Shown here: positions 46,256-55,644 of the stretch, one piece after another | Layout: each line of letters opens with the position of its first letter | How positions within the stretch are numbered: position 1 is the first letter of the stretch | Assembly: GCA_003054665.1 (NCBI GenBank) | Contig: QAYY01000016.1 | Coordinates: 62,001-126,000 of the forward strand | Reading direction: 5' to 3' | DNA from: Opitutaceae bacterium EW11 | GTDB lineage: Bacteria; Verrucomicrobiota; Verrucomicrobiia; Opitutales; Opitutaceae | DNA: 64,000 nt | Program-made: the position numbers and the translations under genes | Notes under the pieces: generated by a model | What the model saw: only the letters and a program-made list of their open reading frames with translations | What the model was told of the DNA's origin: nothing | Database searches by the model: none

Positions 46256-48434
46256 ATACGCGATTCGCCTGTCGAAAGACGGGCTCCGGCACCGGCCAGC
46301 TCTGCGGTGCGCCGTAACGAAGCCGCTGCAGCACCGCCTCGATCCCGGCGGTGGCAACCGGACTCTCCCAACCGTGCCGGCGGGCAGAGGCAAAACGCTC
46401 CAGCCACCGGCCGGCCTCTCGACGGATCGGGTCGCTGCGCTTTGAACGCGACGCCCTCCAGCCGAGCCACCAGTCGCGACCTGTGCGGCGCCAGAACCAC
46501 GTCAGCCAAGCCCCCATCGCGATCGGACCCGCCACGCTCGCGATGCGCCCGAGGTTCCACGGCTGAGTCAGCCAGCGTTTGAATCGCTGAACGTTCTGTT
46601 CGAGCCAGAACCGAACCTGCTTGCTGGAACTCTCCGTTCCGGCTCTCAGCGCCTTGACCAGGTTGACCTGATCCCGCTGCTCGAAATTGACGATCCGCCG
46701 GTACCAGAACATCCGCAGCCGATCGAGTCGGGCGATCCAACCGGTCTCCGCGACCAGTGCGCCGCGCAGTTCGGGCCTCTGTTCCCCGCCCACCTGGCCG
46801 GTCGCCGGAGCAGTGGGGTCAACCCGGACCCAATTGCCGGCTTCGTCGAAGATCTCGCACCACGCGTGGGCGCCTGAATTGCGGACGATGAGGTAATCGC
46901 CGTTCCACGTACCTCCGAGAAAACCACCGACGATGCGCGTCGGAAAGCCCGCGGTCCGCGCCAGCATGGCAAACGCGCCGGCAAACAGCTCGCAGTGCCC
47001 CGGCTCGTCCGACATCGCCCAACGGGTCAGCGGATCCTGGGGGCCTTTCGGAAGCCGGCTCTGCAGCGAGTAGGCATGGTGCGCCTGGAGCCAGTGCGCG
47101 GCCGCGCGGGAAAACTCCGCTGCCGGGAGCTTCTTCCCACCCAGAATCTCCGCCACCGCACGAGCCCACACCGTCTGCTCCTCGGCCGGGAAAGGCACTT
47201 CGAGGGCCGTGCGGCCTAGCACGCGGCCCGCCGCCATCGGGGAACGATGTTCAAAGAGCGGATCGCGGATCGTCCCGGACATGGCTCCGCGGTCGACGCG
47301 GAACGCCTTCATCGTCGAGGGATCCCGGGACAGTTCGATCATCCTGAGCTGCGCGCTCGCCCTGAACGTCTGCGGCTCGGTGAAGACCAATCCGCGAAAG
47401 TCCGAGAGCAACGGCAGGTAGCGGCTGACTCCGGGCTCCACGTAAAAGGTCCACTGCGTCGTGTTCGCGGACTGGTCTGGAAATCCGAATCCCGGAAGGC
47501 GCCAATCCGTGAGGAGCCGTCCGAAGCCCGCCAGCTTGAGTTCCTTCGAAAGCCGGAAACTCTGGTCGCGGTATTCGTCGAGCACGATCATGCGCCAATA
47601 GAGCGTTTCCGGCAGCCGGCGCGGATCGCCCACTTCCACCCGGAATGCGATGCTTTCGTCGTTTTGGATGTCGCTCACCTCGCCGAACCGAAGCGTATCC
47701 GTGAACCCCGTCACGCTGCGGCGGTTCATCCAGCGGTCGAGGAAGAGGCTGCTCTCCAGTTGAAAACGCGGAATCGCGAGAAAGAGCCCCGCGGAGACTC
47801 CAACCAGCGAAGCGAAAAGGAGCACGGCAAACGTCCACACCCGCCAGTCGCTCGCCCGCGCCACGCGGCCGAACAACGCCACCCAGCTCACCTGGGCCCA
47901 TGGCGGAGGAGGATTCCCGGCGGCGCCGTCGGTCGATTCGGAGCCCGACTCCGCGACATCGACCAGACCGCGCGTCAGCAGCAAGCCGAGCGCGAGGGCG
48001 GTGAAAACCACGATCTGCACGGCAAAACCGATCGAGACGGTCAGCACGCCCGTTGAGACGATGAGGAACAACCCGAGGAGGATGAGCTGAAGGTCGTCAC
48101 GGCGTTTCCGATACGAAACCACGCGGTACGCCAGGAGCATCACCGCCAGCCGCACCAGTGACGGGAGCACTTGCCCGAACGTGTAGAAATCGAACGCGAA
48201 GCCCGCGAGGATGGCCGGAAACGCGAGGCGGTGCAGCCAGACCGGAATACGGCTGGGAAGGGTCGGCCGCCAGAGCACGAGGAACGTCGCGACCGTGGCG
48301 AGGCCGAGCAGCGGCCACGCCTCTGCGTCGAGATACCAGACCGCCCAAATGGAAACCAGGGCGAGCGAGCCCCCCAACAGCCAGCGCAGCTGCTGGAGTT
48401 CGTTTCCGCTAAGCTGCGGCCGCTCGTTCGCCAT
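46206..48434 (-). CDS. TgpA-like membrane transglutaminase (DUF3488 + transglutaminase core)
   Basis: A 742-residue protein with six helices in the first 220 residues (DUF3488), a periplasmic transglutaminase-like domain with Cys (GHCELFAGAFAML), His (GAHAWCEIF) and Asp (VRVDPTA), then one more helix and a C-terminal cytoplasmic tail. The catalytic triad looks complete. Third gene of the moxR-DUF58-transglutaminase operon, overlapping the DUF58 gene by 26 bp. The 3' end overlaps mrdA by 50 bp on the other strand. Family members act in the envelope; the substrate is unknown. Confidence 0.92.
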   Translation of the reverse strand: MANERPQLSGNELQQLRWLLGGSLALVSIWAVWYLDAEAWPLLGLATVATFLVLWRPTLPSRIPVWLHRLAFPAILAGFAFDFYTFGQVLPSLVRLAVMLLAYRVVSYRKRRDDLQLILLGLFLIVSTGVLTVSIGFAVQIVVFTALALGLLLTRGLVDVAESGSESTDGAAGNPPPPWAQVSWVALFGRVARASDWRVWTFAVLLFASLVGVSAGLFLAIPRFQLESSLFLDRWMNRRSVTGFTDTLRFGEVSDIQNDESIAFRVEVGDPRRLPETLYWRMIVLDEYRDQSFRLSKELKLAGFGRLLTDWRLPGFGFPDQSANTTQWTFYVEPGVSRYLPLLSDFRGLVFTEPQTFRASAQLRMIELSRDPSTMKAFRVDRGAMSGTIRDPLFEHRSPMAAGRVLGRTALEVPFPAEEQTVWARAVAEILGGKKLPAAEFSRAAAHWLQAHHAYSLQSRLPKGPQDPLTRWAMSDEPGHCELFAGAFAMLARTAGFPTRIVGGFLGGTWNGDYLIVRNSGAHAWCEIFDEAGNWVRVDPTAPATGQVGGEQRPELRGALVAETGWIARLDRLRMFWYRRIVNFEQRDQVNLVKALRAGTESSSKQVRFWLEQNVQRFKRWLTQPWNLGRIASVAGPIAMGAWLTWFWRRTGRDWWLGWRASRSKRSDPIRREAGRWLERFASARRHGWESPVATAGIEAVLQRLRYGAPQSWPVPEPVFRQANRVFKDWRRAARRSSENRA

Positions 48435-49620
48435 GAAGGTAGGCCGCCACGCCGCGGATTCCGTCCGGGCCGAAGGTCAGCAGGTTTCGCCAACGTTGAT
48501 GATGCAGGCCCGGCACCGCCGCTCCGCCGCGAACGCGATCCGCCGGAGTGACGACGATTTCGTTCCTAGAAACATCCGGGGATGCTTCCTCGGGCTCCGG
48601 CATCGTCGCCACGGCCAGACGGTCGAGAAACAGCTCGACGTCCCGCAAACTGCGCACGGGCATCATGGAACCTCCGCTCACGCCGACGGCTCGAAGCCTG
48701 TCCGACTTGAACAGGTCCTCGGCCAAGGTCGCGGCAAAGCTGCACAGCAGCTCGAACTGCTCCTCCCGCTTCCAGTGCTCCGCCGAGAGGTCGACCCAGA
48801 GAGAAAAACCGTATCCGCTCTCCGCCGACATCTGCCGGACCATCAGCTGGCGGAGTCGGGCGCTCGCCTTCCAGTGGATCTGCCGGTGGGAGTCGTCCAG
48901 CTGGTACCGGCGGAGCGCGAGCAGGTCGCCGCTCTGACCGACGCGCCGAACAAGTTCCCCTGCGGCGGACTGCTGCCACGCCGCCGTGGAAAGCCGCCGG
49001 TATTCGACCGGTGCGGGCCAGACGGTGACCTCCTGCGTCGTTCCGGCATAGAGCGCCTTTCGGAGGAAACCGAACGGGAAAAGCGAGCCCAGGTAGGTCA
49101 ACTCGAGCGTTTCGAGGCCGCGTTTCGGCAGCACCACGGGAAGCTCGATCCTCGTTTCCGCACCGGCGTCGAGCCGTTCGCGCAGGGTAAATTCATAACT
49201 CTGCCCAGACCGGCTCACCTTGAGTTCGAACCAGAGACTGTACGTCGGAAGAAACCGCTTGCCGTTGCGCACCACCAAAACGACGGGATGCTCCTGCCCT
49301 GCCCTCACCGGCTCCGCGACCTCGAGGCGCCAGTTCAGGCCCTGGAAGTTCACCGCCGAGAGCATCCCGCTCAGGATGATGCAGGCCAGGAGGAGCGAGA
49401 GGGTGAGAAAGAGAATGTTGTTGGCGGAGTTGTACGCCGCGGTCCCGATCGCGATCGCGAGAAGGATCAGCAACAGCCCGGAGAGCGTCATTCCGGTGCG
49501 GTGAGTCCGGCGGGGAAACAGGAACCACCAGAGCACGGCGCGGGGCGAAAAGGCGCGCCAACCTGCCCCGGCGCGGTGCCAGACGTGTCCGCCGGCGGGA
49601 GCTGACCGCTTCTGGCGCAT
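48409..49620 (-). CDS. DUF58 domain protein
   Basis: Middle gene of the moxR operon. Two close hydrophobic segments (about 46-80: LSGLLLILLAIAIGTAAYN, LFLTLSLLLACIILSG), then a periplasm-like beta region and the DUF58 core with GDLLALRRYQLDDSHRQIHW and KASARLRQLMVRQ; a degenerate VWA fold usually follows. Starts at ATG 49620, 5 bp after moxR; ATG at codon 44 (MTLSGLLL) is an alternative that drops a basic leader. Works with the MoxR ATPase in assembly or chaperoning (family knowledge). Confidence 0.9.
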   Translation of the reverse strand: MRQKRSAPAGGHVWHRAGAGWRAFSPRAVLWWFLFPRRTHRTGMTLSGLLLILLAIAIGTAAYNSANNILFLTLSLLLACIILSGMLSAVNFQGLNWRLEVAEPVRAGQEHPVVLVVRNGKRFLPTYSLWFELKVSRSGQSYEFTLRERLDAGAETRIELPVVLPKRGLETLELTYLGSLFPFGFLRKALYAGTTQEVTVWPAPVEYRRLSTAAWQQSAAGELVRRVGQSGDLLALRRYQLDDSHRQIHWKASARLRQLMVRQMSAESGYGFSLWVDLSAEHWKREEQFELLCSFAATLAEDLFKSDRLRAVGVSGGSMMPVRSLRDVELFLDRLAVATMPEPEEASPDVSRNEIVVTPADRVRGGAAVPGLHHQRWRNLLTFGPDGIRGVAAYLHGERAAAA

Positions 49621-49625
49621 GGACG

Positions 49626-50597
49626 CTAGACGGGCTGCGGGATGGCTCCGACGATGCGTTTGAGGGCGCTGACGATCGCCTGCCGTTCCTCGCGCGCGTC
49701 GGAGCTGGGCCGCGTCAGGGCAAGGCGATGGGCCAGCACGGGGAAGATCAGATGGTGAACGTCGTCCGGCAGCACGAAGTCCCGTCCGTGAAGGAGAGCC
49801 CGCGCCTGGGCGGCCTGCCGCAGAGCCAAGCCGCCGCGCACGCTCACTCCGGCCTTGAACTCGGCCTCCGTGCGAGTCGCCGCCACGATCTTCAGGATGA
49901 ACTCGAGCACGGAGTCTTCGACGAAGACCTGGTGAGACAGGCGCTGGGCCTCGACCACTTCGCCGGCGCTCGTGACGGCGTTCACCTCGATGGTGTCGTA
50001 GGCGATCCTTGCTGAGCGCAGGATGTCCATCTCGTCGGGAGCTTGTGGATACCCCATGTGCAGTCGCATCAGGAAACGATCCATCTGGCTCTCCGGCAGC
50101 GGGAAGGTGCCCTCGTAGTCGACGGGATTCTGCGTGGCAAAAACCATGAACGGACTGCCGACCGTGTGAGGTTCGCCATCGATGGTGACGCGCGCACGGT
50201 CCATCACCTCGAGCAGCGCCGACTGGGTTTTCGGCGTGGCGCGATTGATCTCGTCGGCGAGGACGATGTTGGCGAAGACCGGACCGCGCTTGAAAATGAA
50301 CTCGCGGACATGCTCGTCGTAGATCGAAACGCCCGTCACGTCGCTCGGCAGGAGATCGCTGGTGAACTGGATACGCGAGAACGTGCAGTCCATCGAGCGC
50401 GCCAGCGAATAGGCGAGCGTGGTTTTTCCCACGCCCGGAAGATCCTCCATCAGGACATGCCCCCCGGCCACGAGGCAGGTGAGCACGTGTTCGATCACGT
50501 CGTCCTTGCCCTTGATCGTCTGCCGCATGGACGTCCGGAGCCGCTCGAACGCCCGCTGAGTCGCGGTCACCGCGGCCTGGGGAACAAAATCGCTCAT
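49626..50597 (-). CDS. MoxR-family AAA+ ATPase
   Basis: A 323-residue AAA+ ATPase of the AAA_3 (MoxR) group. Walker A is LPGVGKTTLA, Walker B NIVLADEINRA, followed by KTQSALLEVMDR and sensor 1 FATQNPVDYEGT. These proteins act as chaperone-like ATPases for assembly of metal centres or envelope complexes, normally with the DUF58 and transglutaminase partners that follow here. Confidence 0.95.
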   Translation of the reverse strand: MSDFVPQAAVTATQRAFERLRTSMRQTIKGKDDVIEHVLTCLVAGGHVLMEDLPGVGKTTLAYSLARSMDCTFSRIQFTSDLLPSDVTGVSIYDEHVREFIFKRGPVFANIVLADEINRATPKTQSALLEVMDRARVTIDGEPHTVGSPFMVFATQNPVDYEGTFPLPESQMDRFLMRLHMGYPQAPDEMDILRSARIAYDTIEVNAVTSAGEVVEAQRLSHQVFVEDSVLEFILKIVAATRTEAEFKAGVSVRGGLALRQAAQARALLHGRDFVLPDDVHHLIFPVLAHRLALTRPSSDAREERQAIVSALKRIVGAIPQPV

Positions 50598-50727
50598 GAC
50601 GGGAAAGTTGTCCCGATGGCGAAGAGGGTCAAACCGAGCCAGAGAGGCAGGCGGAGCGGGTAACGAGATTACGGAGAATTAACGGCCTTCGGGCGGCTTG
50701 AATGGTCGACCAACGCCGTGGCCCGCT

Positions 50728-51564
50728 TCAGTCGCCGTCCTCGAGCAGCTTGATGATGACCGAGAAGTCCTGGTCCCCGTAGCCGGCGCGGTCGGCGTGC
50801 GCGAGACGCTCGCGGAGCGTATCGAGCGCCGGAAAGTCCTCACAGCCGTTCATGCGCGACGCGAGGCGCAGGTCTTTCAGGAGGTGTTTCACCGAAAACT
50901 GCGGCGAGAAATCGTTCGTCCGGAGTTTGGCTTCCTTGAGCTTCACCAGGCCGGAGTAGCCGACGTTTTTCGCCAGCACGTCGAAGAACATTTCGTCCGC
51001 GACGCCGGCGCGGCGGGCGATGGTGAGCGCCTCGCTGAGCGACTCCATCAGGCCCGCGATATTGAGGTTCATCGCGAGCTTCAGCGACGTGGCCTGCTTG
51101 TTCGTCCCGATGTGGAAACGGGTGGCGGAGATGATCGACAGCACCGGCTCGAGCTCCTGGATGAGCGAGGCTTCGCCGCCGAGGTAAAAGACCGTTTGTT
51201 TCTGTTCGGCGGCGGGCTTGCTGCCCGTGAACGGCGCCTCGAGGTAACGCGCGCCGCGTTCTTTCACGAGCAGACGGAAGCGCTCGCTGCTCTCCGGATC
51301 GATCGTGCTCGACTGGACCACGATCTTCGACGGGTTCAGTTCCGCCGCGATCGCCTTCAGGATCGACTCCACGGCAGGCGGATCGGCCACGACGATCTGG
51401 ATCACGTCGGCGGCGCGCGCCACCGCTTCCGGCGAGTTCTGCCACTTGGGGCAGTCCGGCTTGGGGCTGCGATTCCAGGCCCCCGCGAGCACGCCCGCCT
51501 CCGCGTAGTGCCCTGCCCATACACGACCGATAATCCCGAGACCGAGAACGCCGACAGTTTTCAT
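50728..51564 (-). CDS. NAD(P)-dependent beta-hydroxyacid dehydrogenase family protein
   Basis: A 278-residue enzyme of the 3-hydroxyisobutyrate dehydrogenase group. Rossmann loop VGVLGLGIIGRVWA at the N terminus, substrate loop EAPFTGSKPAAE (usually D-APVSGG), and the catalytic Lys in LKLAMNLNIAG. The substrate loop differs from canonical HIBADH, and succinic semialdehyde/glyoxylate reductases have similar forms, so the exact acid is open. Single gene, ATG 51564. Confidence 0.88.
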   Translation of the reverse strand: MKTVGVLGLGIIGRVWAGHYAEAGVLAGAWNRSPKPDCPKWQNSPEAVARAADVIQIVVADPPAVESILKAIAAELNPSKIVVQSSTIDPESSERFRLLVKERGARYLEAPFTGSKPAAEQKQTVFYLGGEASLIQELEPVLSIISATRFHIGTNKQATSLKLAMNLNIAGLMESLSEALTIARRAGVADEMFFDVLAKNVGYSGLVKLKEAKLRTNDFSPQFSVKHLLKDLRLASRMNGCEDFPALDTLRERLAHADRAGYGDQDFSVIIKLLEDGD

Positions 51565-51660
51565 GGTGTAGCACCCTACAGTTTCCGTCCGAGGTTCCAA
51601 GCGCGAGCGCGAGATCGTCTGCAATGGTCGTCGGGAAGCCGGAGTGTACCGGCGCGGCGG

Positions 51661-52368
51661 TCAGGGCGCGGCTGACAGAATCTCCAGCATCCGGGTGAAC
51701 AGCCGGTTCACCTTGCGCTGGTTCGTCTGCACCAACTCGCGGAATTTCTCGAAGTCGATGCCCTCGTTCATCAGGCCGTTGGCGTAGTTGTCGACGATCG
51801 CGAGCGAATTGTAGTGCAGCCCGATTTCGCGGCAGAGGTCGGCCTCGTGCGCGGCCGTCATTCCGACGACGTCACCCCAGTCGCGGATCAACCGGATCTC
51901 GGCCTTGGTCTCGAAGCGCGGTCCGCGCATCTGCACATAGACCTTGCCCGTCTGAATGGTGAACTCGGGCGAAAGTTTCTCCACGAGCAATGGAATGAGC
52001 GTGTTGTCGATTCCGGGCGCCCCGCCCTTCAGTTCGTCGTCGAAAAATGTGACCGGCCCCTGCTGAAGGCAGACATAGTCGGCGCATGAGACGAGGCTCC
52101 CCGGCGGCAGGTCCGGTTTCAGCGAACCGACCGAGTTCAACGAGACGATCTCCCGGAAGCCCAGGTCGGCCAGCGCCCGGATGTTGGCCCGGTAGTTGAT
52201 CGAGTGCGGCGGAAGCGGGACGCCGTACCCGTGGCGATTCAAGACCACCAGGTCCGCCTTCGCTTTGTAGTGGACCACCCCATACCGCGTCTCGATCGAA
52301 CGATTCTCCCAGGAGGCAAAAAGGTCCGAGTTGACGATGCTGGTGCCGCTGACGAACGCGACTTTCAT
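51661..52368 (-). CDS. Purine nucleoside / methylthioadenosine phosphorylase (MTAP/PNP class)
   Basis: A 235-residue phosphorylase that splits a purine nucleoside with phosphate. Family landmarks: VLNRHGYG (phosphate site), PPHSINYRANIRALADLG, and QMRGPRFETKAEI; the purine-site block reads VGMTAAHEADLCREIGL. In MTAP the block reads MT-x-x-PE. Here A-A-H-E replaces P, closer to hypoxanthine-type or unusual MTAPs, so base preference is uncertain. It is somewhat shorter than typical MTAP. Confidence 0.87.
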   Translation of the reverse strand: MKVAFVSGTSIVNSDLFASWENRSIETRYGVVHYKAKADLVVLNRHGYGVPLPPHSINYRANIRALADLGFREIVSLNSVGSLKPDLPPGSLVSCADYVCLQQGPVTFFDDELKGGAPGIDNTLIPLLVEKLSPEFTIQTGKVYVQMRGPRFETKAEIRLIRDWGDVVGMTAAHEADLCREIGLHYNSLAIVDNYANGLMNEGIDFEKFRELVQTNQRKVNRLFTRMLEILSAAP

Positions 52369-52493
52369 GCGTCCATGGTCAAAGAGCCGGCTGCCACGTC
52401 AACGGCAGACGGGCGGTTGCGAGGCACCGCGGCTTCCGCGGCGGCGGATCTGAATGCTTGCCCGCTCGGCGTGCGCCTTTTCACATCCCGCCC

Positions 52494-53459
52494 ATGCCGC
52501 TGATCGACAAACCTCTCCCCGAGCTTCGCAAATACCGCGGCGTCAATCCGCGTCCGGCCGACTTCGACGCCTACTGGCGCACGGCTCAGCGCGAGCTCGA
52601 TGCCACCGCTGCCGCTCCGCGGTTTACGCCGAACACGACCATCACCCCGGAGTTCGCGGAGTGCTTCGACCTATGGTTCACCGGGGTCGGCGGCGCCAGG
52701 ATCCACGCCAAATACCTCCGGCCGCGTGAATCGGGTAAGCGGAACCCCGCCGTCCTTCAGTTCCACGGGTACTCCGGCAACAGCGGCGACTGGGCCGAGA
52801 AACTCAGCTGGGTTGCGGCCGGATTCTGCGTCGCGGCGCTCGACTGCCGCGGACAGGGCGGCCTTTCGGAAGACGTGGGCGGCGTCAAAGGCACCACGCT
52901 CAACGGCCAGATCATCCGCGGTCTGGACGACCCGGATCCGCAGAAGCTTCTTTTTCGTCATATTTTCCTGGATACCGCCCAGCTCGCCCGGGTGGTCCTT
53001 GCCCTTCCCGAGGTGGACGCCTCCCGCGTGGGGGCGATGGGCGCCTCCCAGGGCGGAGGGCTCACGCTGGCGTGCGCCGCGCTCGAACCGCGCATCAAAC
53101 GCGCCGCGCCCGTCTACCCGTTTCTTTCCGATTACCGGCGCGTCTGGGACCTGGACCTCGCGAAGGACGCCTACCAGGAGATCCGAACCTATTTTCGGCT
53201 CTTCGACCCTCGGCACGAGTGGGAGGAGCCGGTTTTCGAGAAGCTCGGTTACATCGACGTGCAAAATCTCGCGCCGCGTATCAAGGCCGAGGTCCTGATG
53301 TTCACCGGCCTGATGGACACGATCTGCCCGCCTTCGACGCAATTCGCGGCATACAACAAGATCCGTTCGAAAAAGGAGATGGTGATCTATCCCGACTTCG
53401 CGCACGAGTGGCTTCCGGGGCACGGGGACCGCGTGTTTGAGTTCATGCGGGGGATGTGA
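52494..53459 (+). CDS. Acetyl xylan esterase (AXE1/CE7) family protein
   Basis: An alpha/beta hydrolase of 321 residues, CE7 layout. Nucleophile elbow GASQGG, acid in GLMDTICPPS, and His in FAHEWLPGH; the RGQGG segment after the oxyanion-hole HGYSG is typical of CE7 deacetylases active on acetylated xylo-oligosaccharides or cephalosporin C. No signal peptide is seen, so it probably acts in the cytoplasm on imported sugars. Start ATG 52494. Confidence 0.9.
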   Translation: MPLIDKPLPELRKYRGVNPRPADFDAYWRTAQRELDATAAAPRFTPNTTITPEFAECFDLWFTGVGGARIHAKYLRPRESGKRNPAVLQFHGYSGNSGDWAEKLSWVAAGFCVAALDCRGQGGLSEDVGGVKGTTLNGQIIRGLDDPDPQKLLFRHIFLDTAQLARVVLALPEVDASRVGAMGASQGGGLTLACAALEPRIKRAAPVYPFLSDYRRVWDLDLAKDAYQEIRTYFRLFDPRHEWEEPVFEKLGYIDVQNLAPRIKAEVLMFTGLMDTICPPSTQFAAYNKIRSKKEMVIYPDFAHEWLPGHGDRVFEFMRGM

Positions 53460-53460
53460 G

Positions 53461-53593
53461 GAAGAAGGGCCGAAAAAACCGCAGAGAGCCCGGCCGGAAC
53501 GGGGGAGAGCGCAGAGCACCTCCACGACAGCAGCCGTCTGTGCTGCCCCTTTTCAGCCCTTCAGCCTTTCGTTCTTTCAGTCCTTCCATCTCC
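53461..53593. repeat. Intergenic repeat with 8-base period (CTTTCG/CAGCCTT type)
   Basis: In the gap between the convergent esterase and PCD genes. From 53554 to 53593 the sequence runs in 8-mers: CAGCCCTT, CAGCCTTT, CGTTCTTT, CAGTCCTT, CCATCTCC, ending at the PCD stop codon. A weaker inverted counterpart (AAGGGCCG...) starts at about 53466 next to the esterase stop. It shares the 14-mer CCTTTCGTTCTTTC with the element at 60626-60681. Confidence 0.7.
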
Positions 53594-53887
53594 CTACCCC
53601 ACCCAGCTGATGTGCTGTATCCGGCGGGCGAGTTCGGCGTCCTTGCCGGTGACGCGGCTGCCCGCATCGTGAGTCTGCAAGCGGACGAGCACCCGGTTGT
53701 AGACATTGGTCCATTCCGGGTGGTGATCGAGCGACTCCGCCTCGAAGGCGACCCGGACCATGAAGGAGAACGCCTCGCGAAAGCTGGTGAACTTGAACTC
53801 CCGGACCAAGGCGTCGTTTTCCAGCCGCCACTCGGGCAGGTCTTTCAACGCCGTTTCTATTTCCGCAGGCGTCAGGGGTGTGCGCAT
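53594..53887 (-). CDS. phhB: Pterin-4a-carbinolamine dehydratase
   Basis: Recycles the oxidised pterin cofactor (4a-hydroxytetrahydrobiopterin) made by aromatic amino acid hydroxylases; a DCoH homologue of 97 residues. The active-site run ESLDHHPEWTNVYNRV holds the catalytic histidine pair. ATG 53887 starts at MRTPLTP; a longer start adds 11 residues. No phenylalanine hydroxylase is adjacent. Confidence 0.94.
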   Translation of the reverse strand: MRTPLTPAEIETALKDLPEWRLENDALVREFKFTSFREAFSFMVRVAFEAESLDHHPEWTNVYNRVLVRLQTHDAGSRVTGKDAELARRIQHISWVG

Positions 53888-54006
53888 CCCGCAGGGAATC
53901 CGCTGAACCGGCCGCGTCAAATCGGGTCGGCGGCCTCCCCTCGTCTCCGGACACGAATCCCCCTTGCATCACCTGAAACCCGCGACCTAAATCCCCCGAC
54001 TCCCGC

Positions 54007-54750
54007 ATGACCCACGCTCCCGCCAACCATCCTGTGCACGTCGGCATCATCATGGACGGTAACGGCCGCTGGGCAAAACAGCGCGGACTGCCCCGGATCG
54101 AGGGTCACCGGCGGGGGGTGGAAACCGTCCGCACGATCATCGATGCGGCCAAGGACCTGGGAATAAAATACCTCACGCTTTACGCGTTTTCGGTGGAGAA
54201 CTGGAAACGCCCGGGCGATGAAGTCTCCGGGTTGATGGGCCTGCTCGAATTCTTCCTCAAAAAAGAAACGAAGACCCTGGTGAAAAACCAGGTCCGGCTT
54301 CTCACCATCGGGCGCACGCAGGAGTTGCCCGAGGCGGTCCGGGGGCAGCTCGAGAATGCGAAGAAAGCCACCGCCCACTTCACGGACCACACGCTCATCC
54401 TTGCGCTGAATTACGGCTCTCGCACCGAGATCGTCGACGCCGCCCGGGCCTACGCCGCCGCCGTCGCAAGCGGCAAAGAAAAGCTCAACGACAGCTCCTG
54501 GGCGACGTTCAGCCGGTACCTCTACACCGCGGACATTCCGGACCCGGACCTGATCATCCGCACCTCGGGAGAGACCCGCGTCAGCAATTTCCTGCTCCCC
54601 CAGGCGGCCTACGCAGAGTTTGTGTTCATCCCGACGCTCTGGCCCGATTTTACGAAGGCCGACTTCGCCGCCGCCGTGGCCACGTTCGCCAAACGCGAGC
54701 GCCGCTTCGGATTGACGAGCGAACAACTCAAGCCCGCCGTCGCCCGATAA
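54007..54750 (+). CDS. uppS: Isoprenyl transferase (undecaprenyl diphosphate synthase)
   Basis: cis-Prenyltransferase that makes the C55 carrier for peptidoglycan. MDGNGRWAKQRG at the N terminus has the catalytic Asp, then FSVENWKRP and the RTSGETRVSNFLLPQAAYAE region. 247 residues. First gene of the run uppS-cdsA-dxr-rseP(-ispG), closely spaced, joining isoprenoid supply and envelope biogenesis, as in many bacteria. Confidence 0.97.
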   Translation: MTHAPANHPVHVGIIMDGNGRWAKQRGLPRIEGHRRGVETVRTIIDAAKDLGIKYLTLYAFSVENWKRPGDEVSGLMGLLEFFLKKETKTLVKNQVRLLTIGRTQELPEAVRGQLENAKKATAHFTDHTLILALNYGSRTEIVDAARAYAAAVASGKEKLNDSSWATFSRYLYTADIPDPDLIIRTSGETRVSNFLLPQAAYAEFVFIPTLWPDFTKADFAAAVATFAKRERRFGLTSEQLKPAVAR

Positions 54751-54763
54751 CCGGAGTTTCCCC

Positions 54764-55594
54764 TTGCCCCCCCTGCTCAAGCGCACGCTGTCCACAGTCG
54801 CACTCTGGGTCATCATCCTCGGGCTGCTCTATTTCTTCAACGATGCCGGCGCCGTCTGGATCGTAGCCGCCATCGCGGCGCTGACGCTTCACGAGTTTTA
54901 CTCGCTGCTGAAGCACATGGGGTACGCGCCGTTCAACAAGCTCGGCATCACCTTCGGTGTCACCGCCATTCTCGCTCCGTTTTATCTCGCCCGGCACGGC
55001 ATCGAGACGACCGATATCGTCGCCGCGGCGGTGGTCGCGTTTTCCGCCCGGATTCTCGGCGAACGCCACCCGCAAAACCGCGTCGAGACGCTCGCCGGCT
55101 CGCTCTTCGGCATCATCTATGTGCCGGTCATGCTCCAGTACTTCGTGCGTATTGTCATGATTCATACGCCGAACCAGCACACGGGCGTCGCCTGCTTTCT
55201 CTGGTTGATCGCCGTGTCCAAATTCTGCGACGTCGGGGCGCTGCTGACCGGGATGGCGATCGGCAAGCATCGCATGGCTCCGGAGATCAGCCCCAAGAAG
55301 ACGTGGGAAGGCGCCGCCGGCGGTTTGCTCGTCTCGGCACTCGTCGGCGCGTTGATCGCGTATGCCGCCCGGCATTACCTGCCCCCGGCCTTCACCCCGC
55401 TCAAGGCGGCGCTCGTGGCTCTGCCGATCGCGGTGCTCGCGATCATCGCCGATCTCGTCGAATCGATCATCAAACGGCGCGCGACGATCAAGGACTCCGG
55501 CGCCGCAATTCCCGGCATCGGCGGCATCTTCGATGTCACCGACAGCCTGATCCTGACGGCGCCTGCCGGCTACGTCGTCTTCAGTCTGTTTTAG
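54764..55594 (+). CDS. cdsA: Phosphatidate cytidylyltransferase (CDP-diacylglycerol synthase)
   Basis: Makes CDP-diacylglycerol, the precursor of the phospholipids. About eight hydrophobic segments and SPKKTWEGAAGG are present, and the C-terminal signature reads KRRATIKDSGAAIPGIGG with FDVTDS. The family signature has PGHGG and DR where this protein has PGIGG and DV; the Lys-Asp pair is kept. TTG 54764 is the start, with GGAG 12 bases ahead. 14 bp after uppS. Confidence 0.92.
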   Translation: MPPLLKRTLSTVALWVIILGLLYFFNDAGAVWIVAAIAALTLHEFYSLLKHMGYAPFNKLGITFGVTAILAPFYLARHGIETTDIVAAAVVAFSARILGERHPQNRVETLAGSLFGIIYVPVMLQYFVRIVMIHTPNQHTGVACFLWLIAVSKFCDVGALLTGMAIGKHRMAPEISPKKTWEGAAGGLLVSALVGALIAYAARHYLPPAFTPLKAALVALPIAVLAIIADLVESIIKRRATIKDSGAAIPGIGGIFDVTDSLILTAPAGYVVFSLF

Positions 55595-55644
55595 CCCGCC
55601 GATTGGGTGTGCCGACCGCGGCGCCCGGCAGGTCTCTTTCCACT

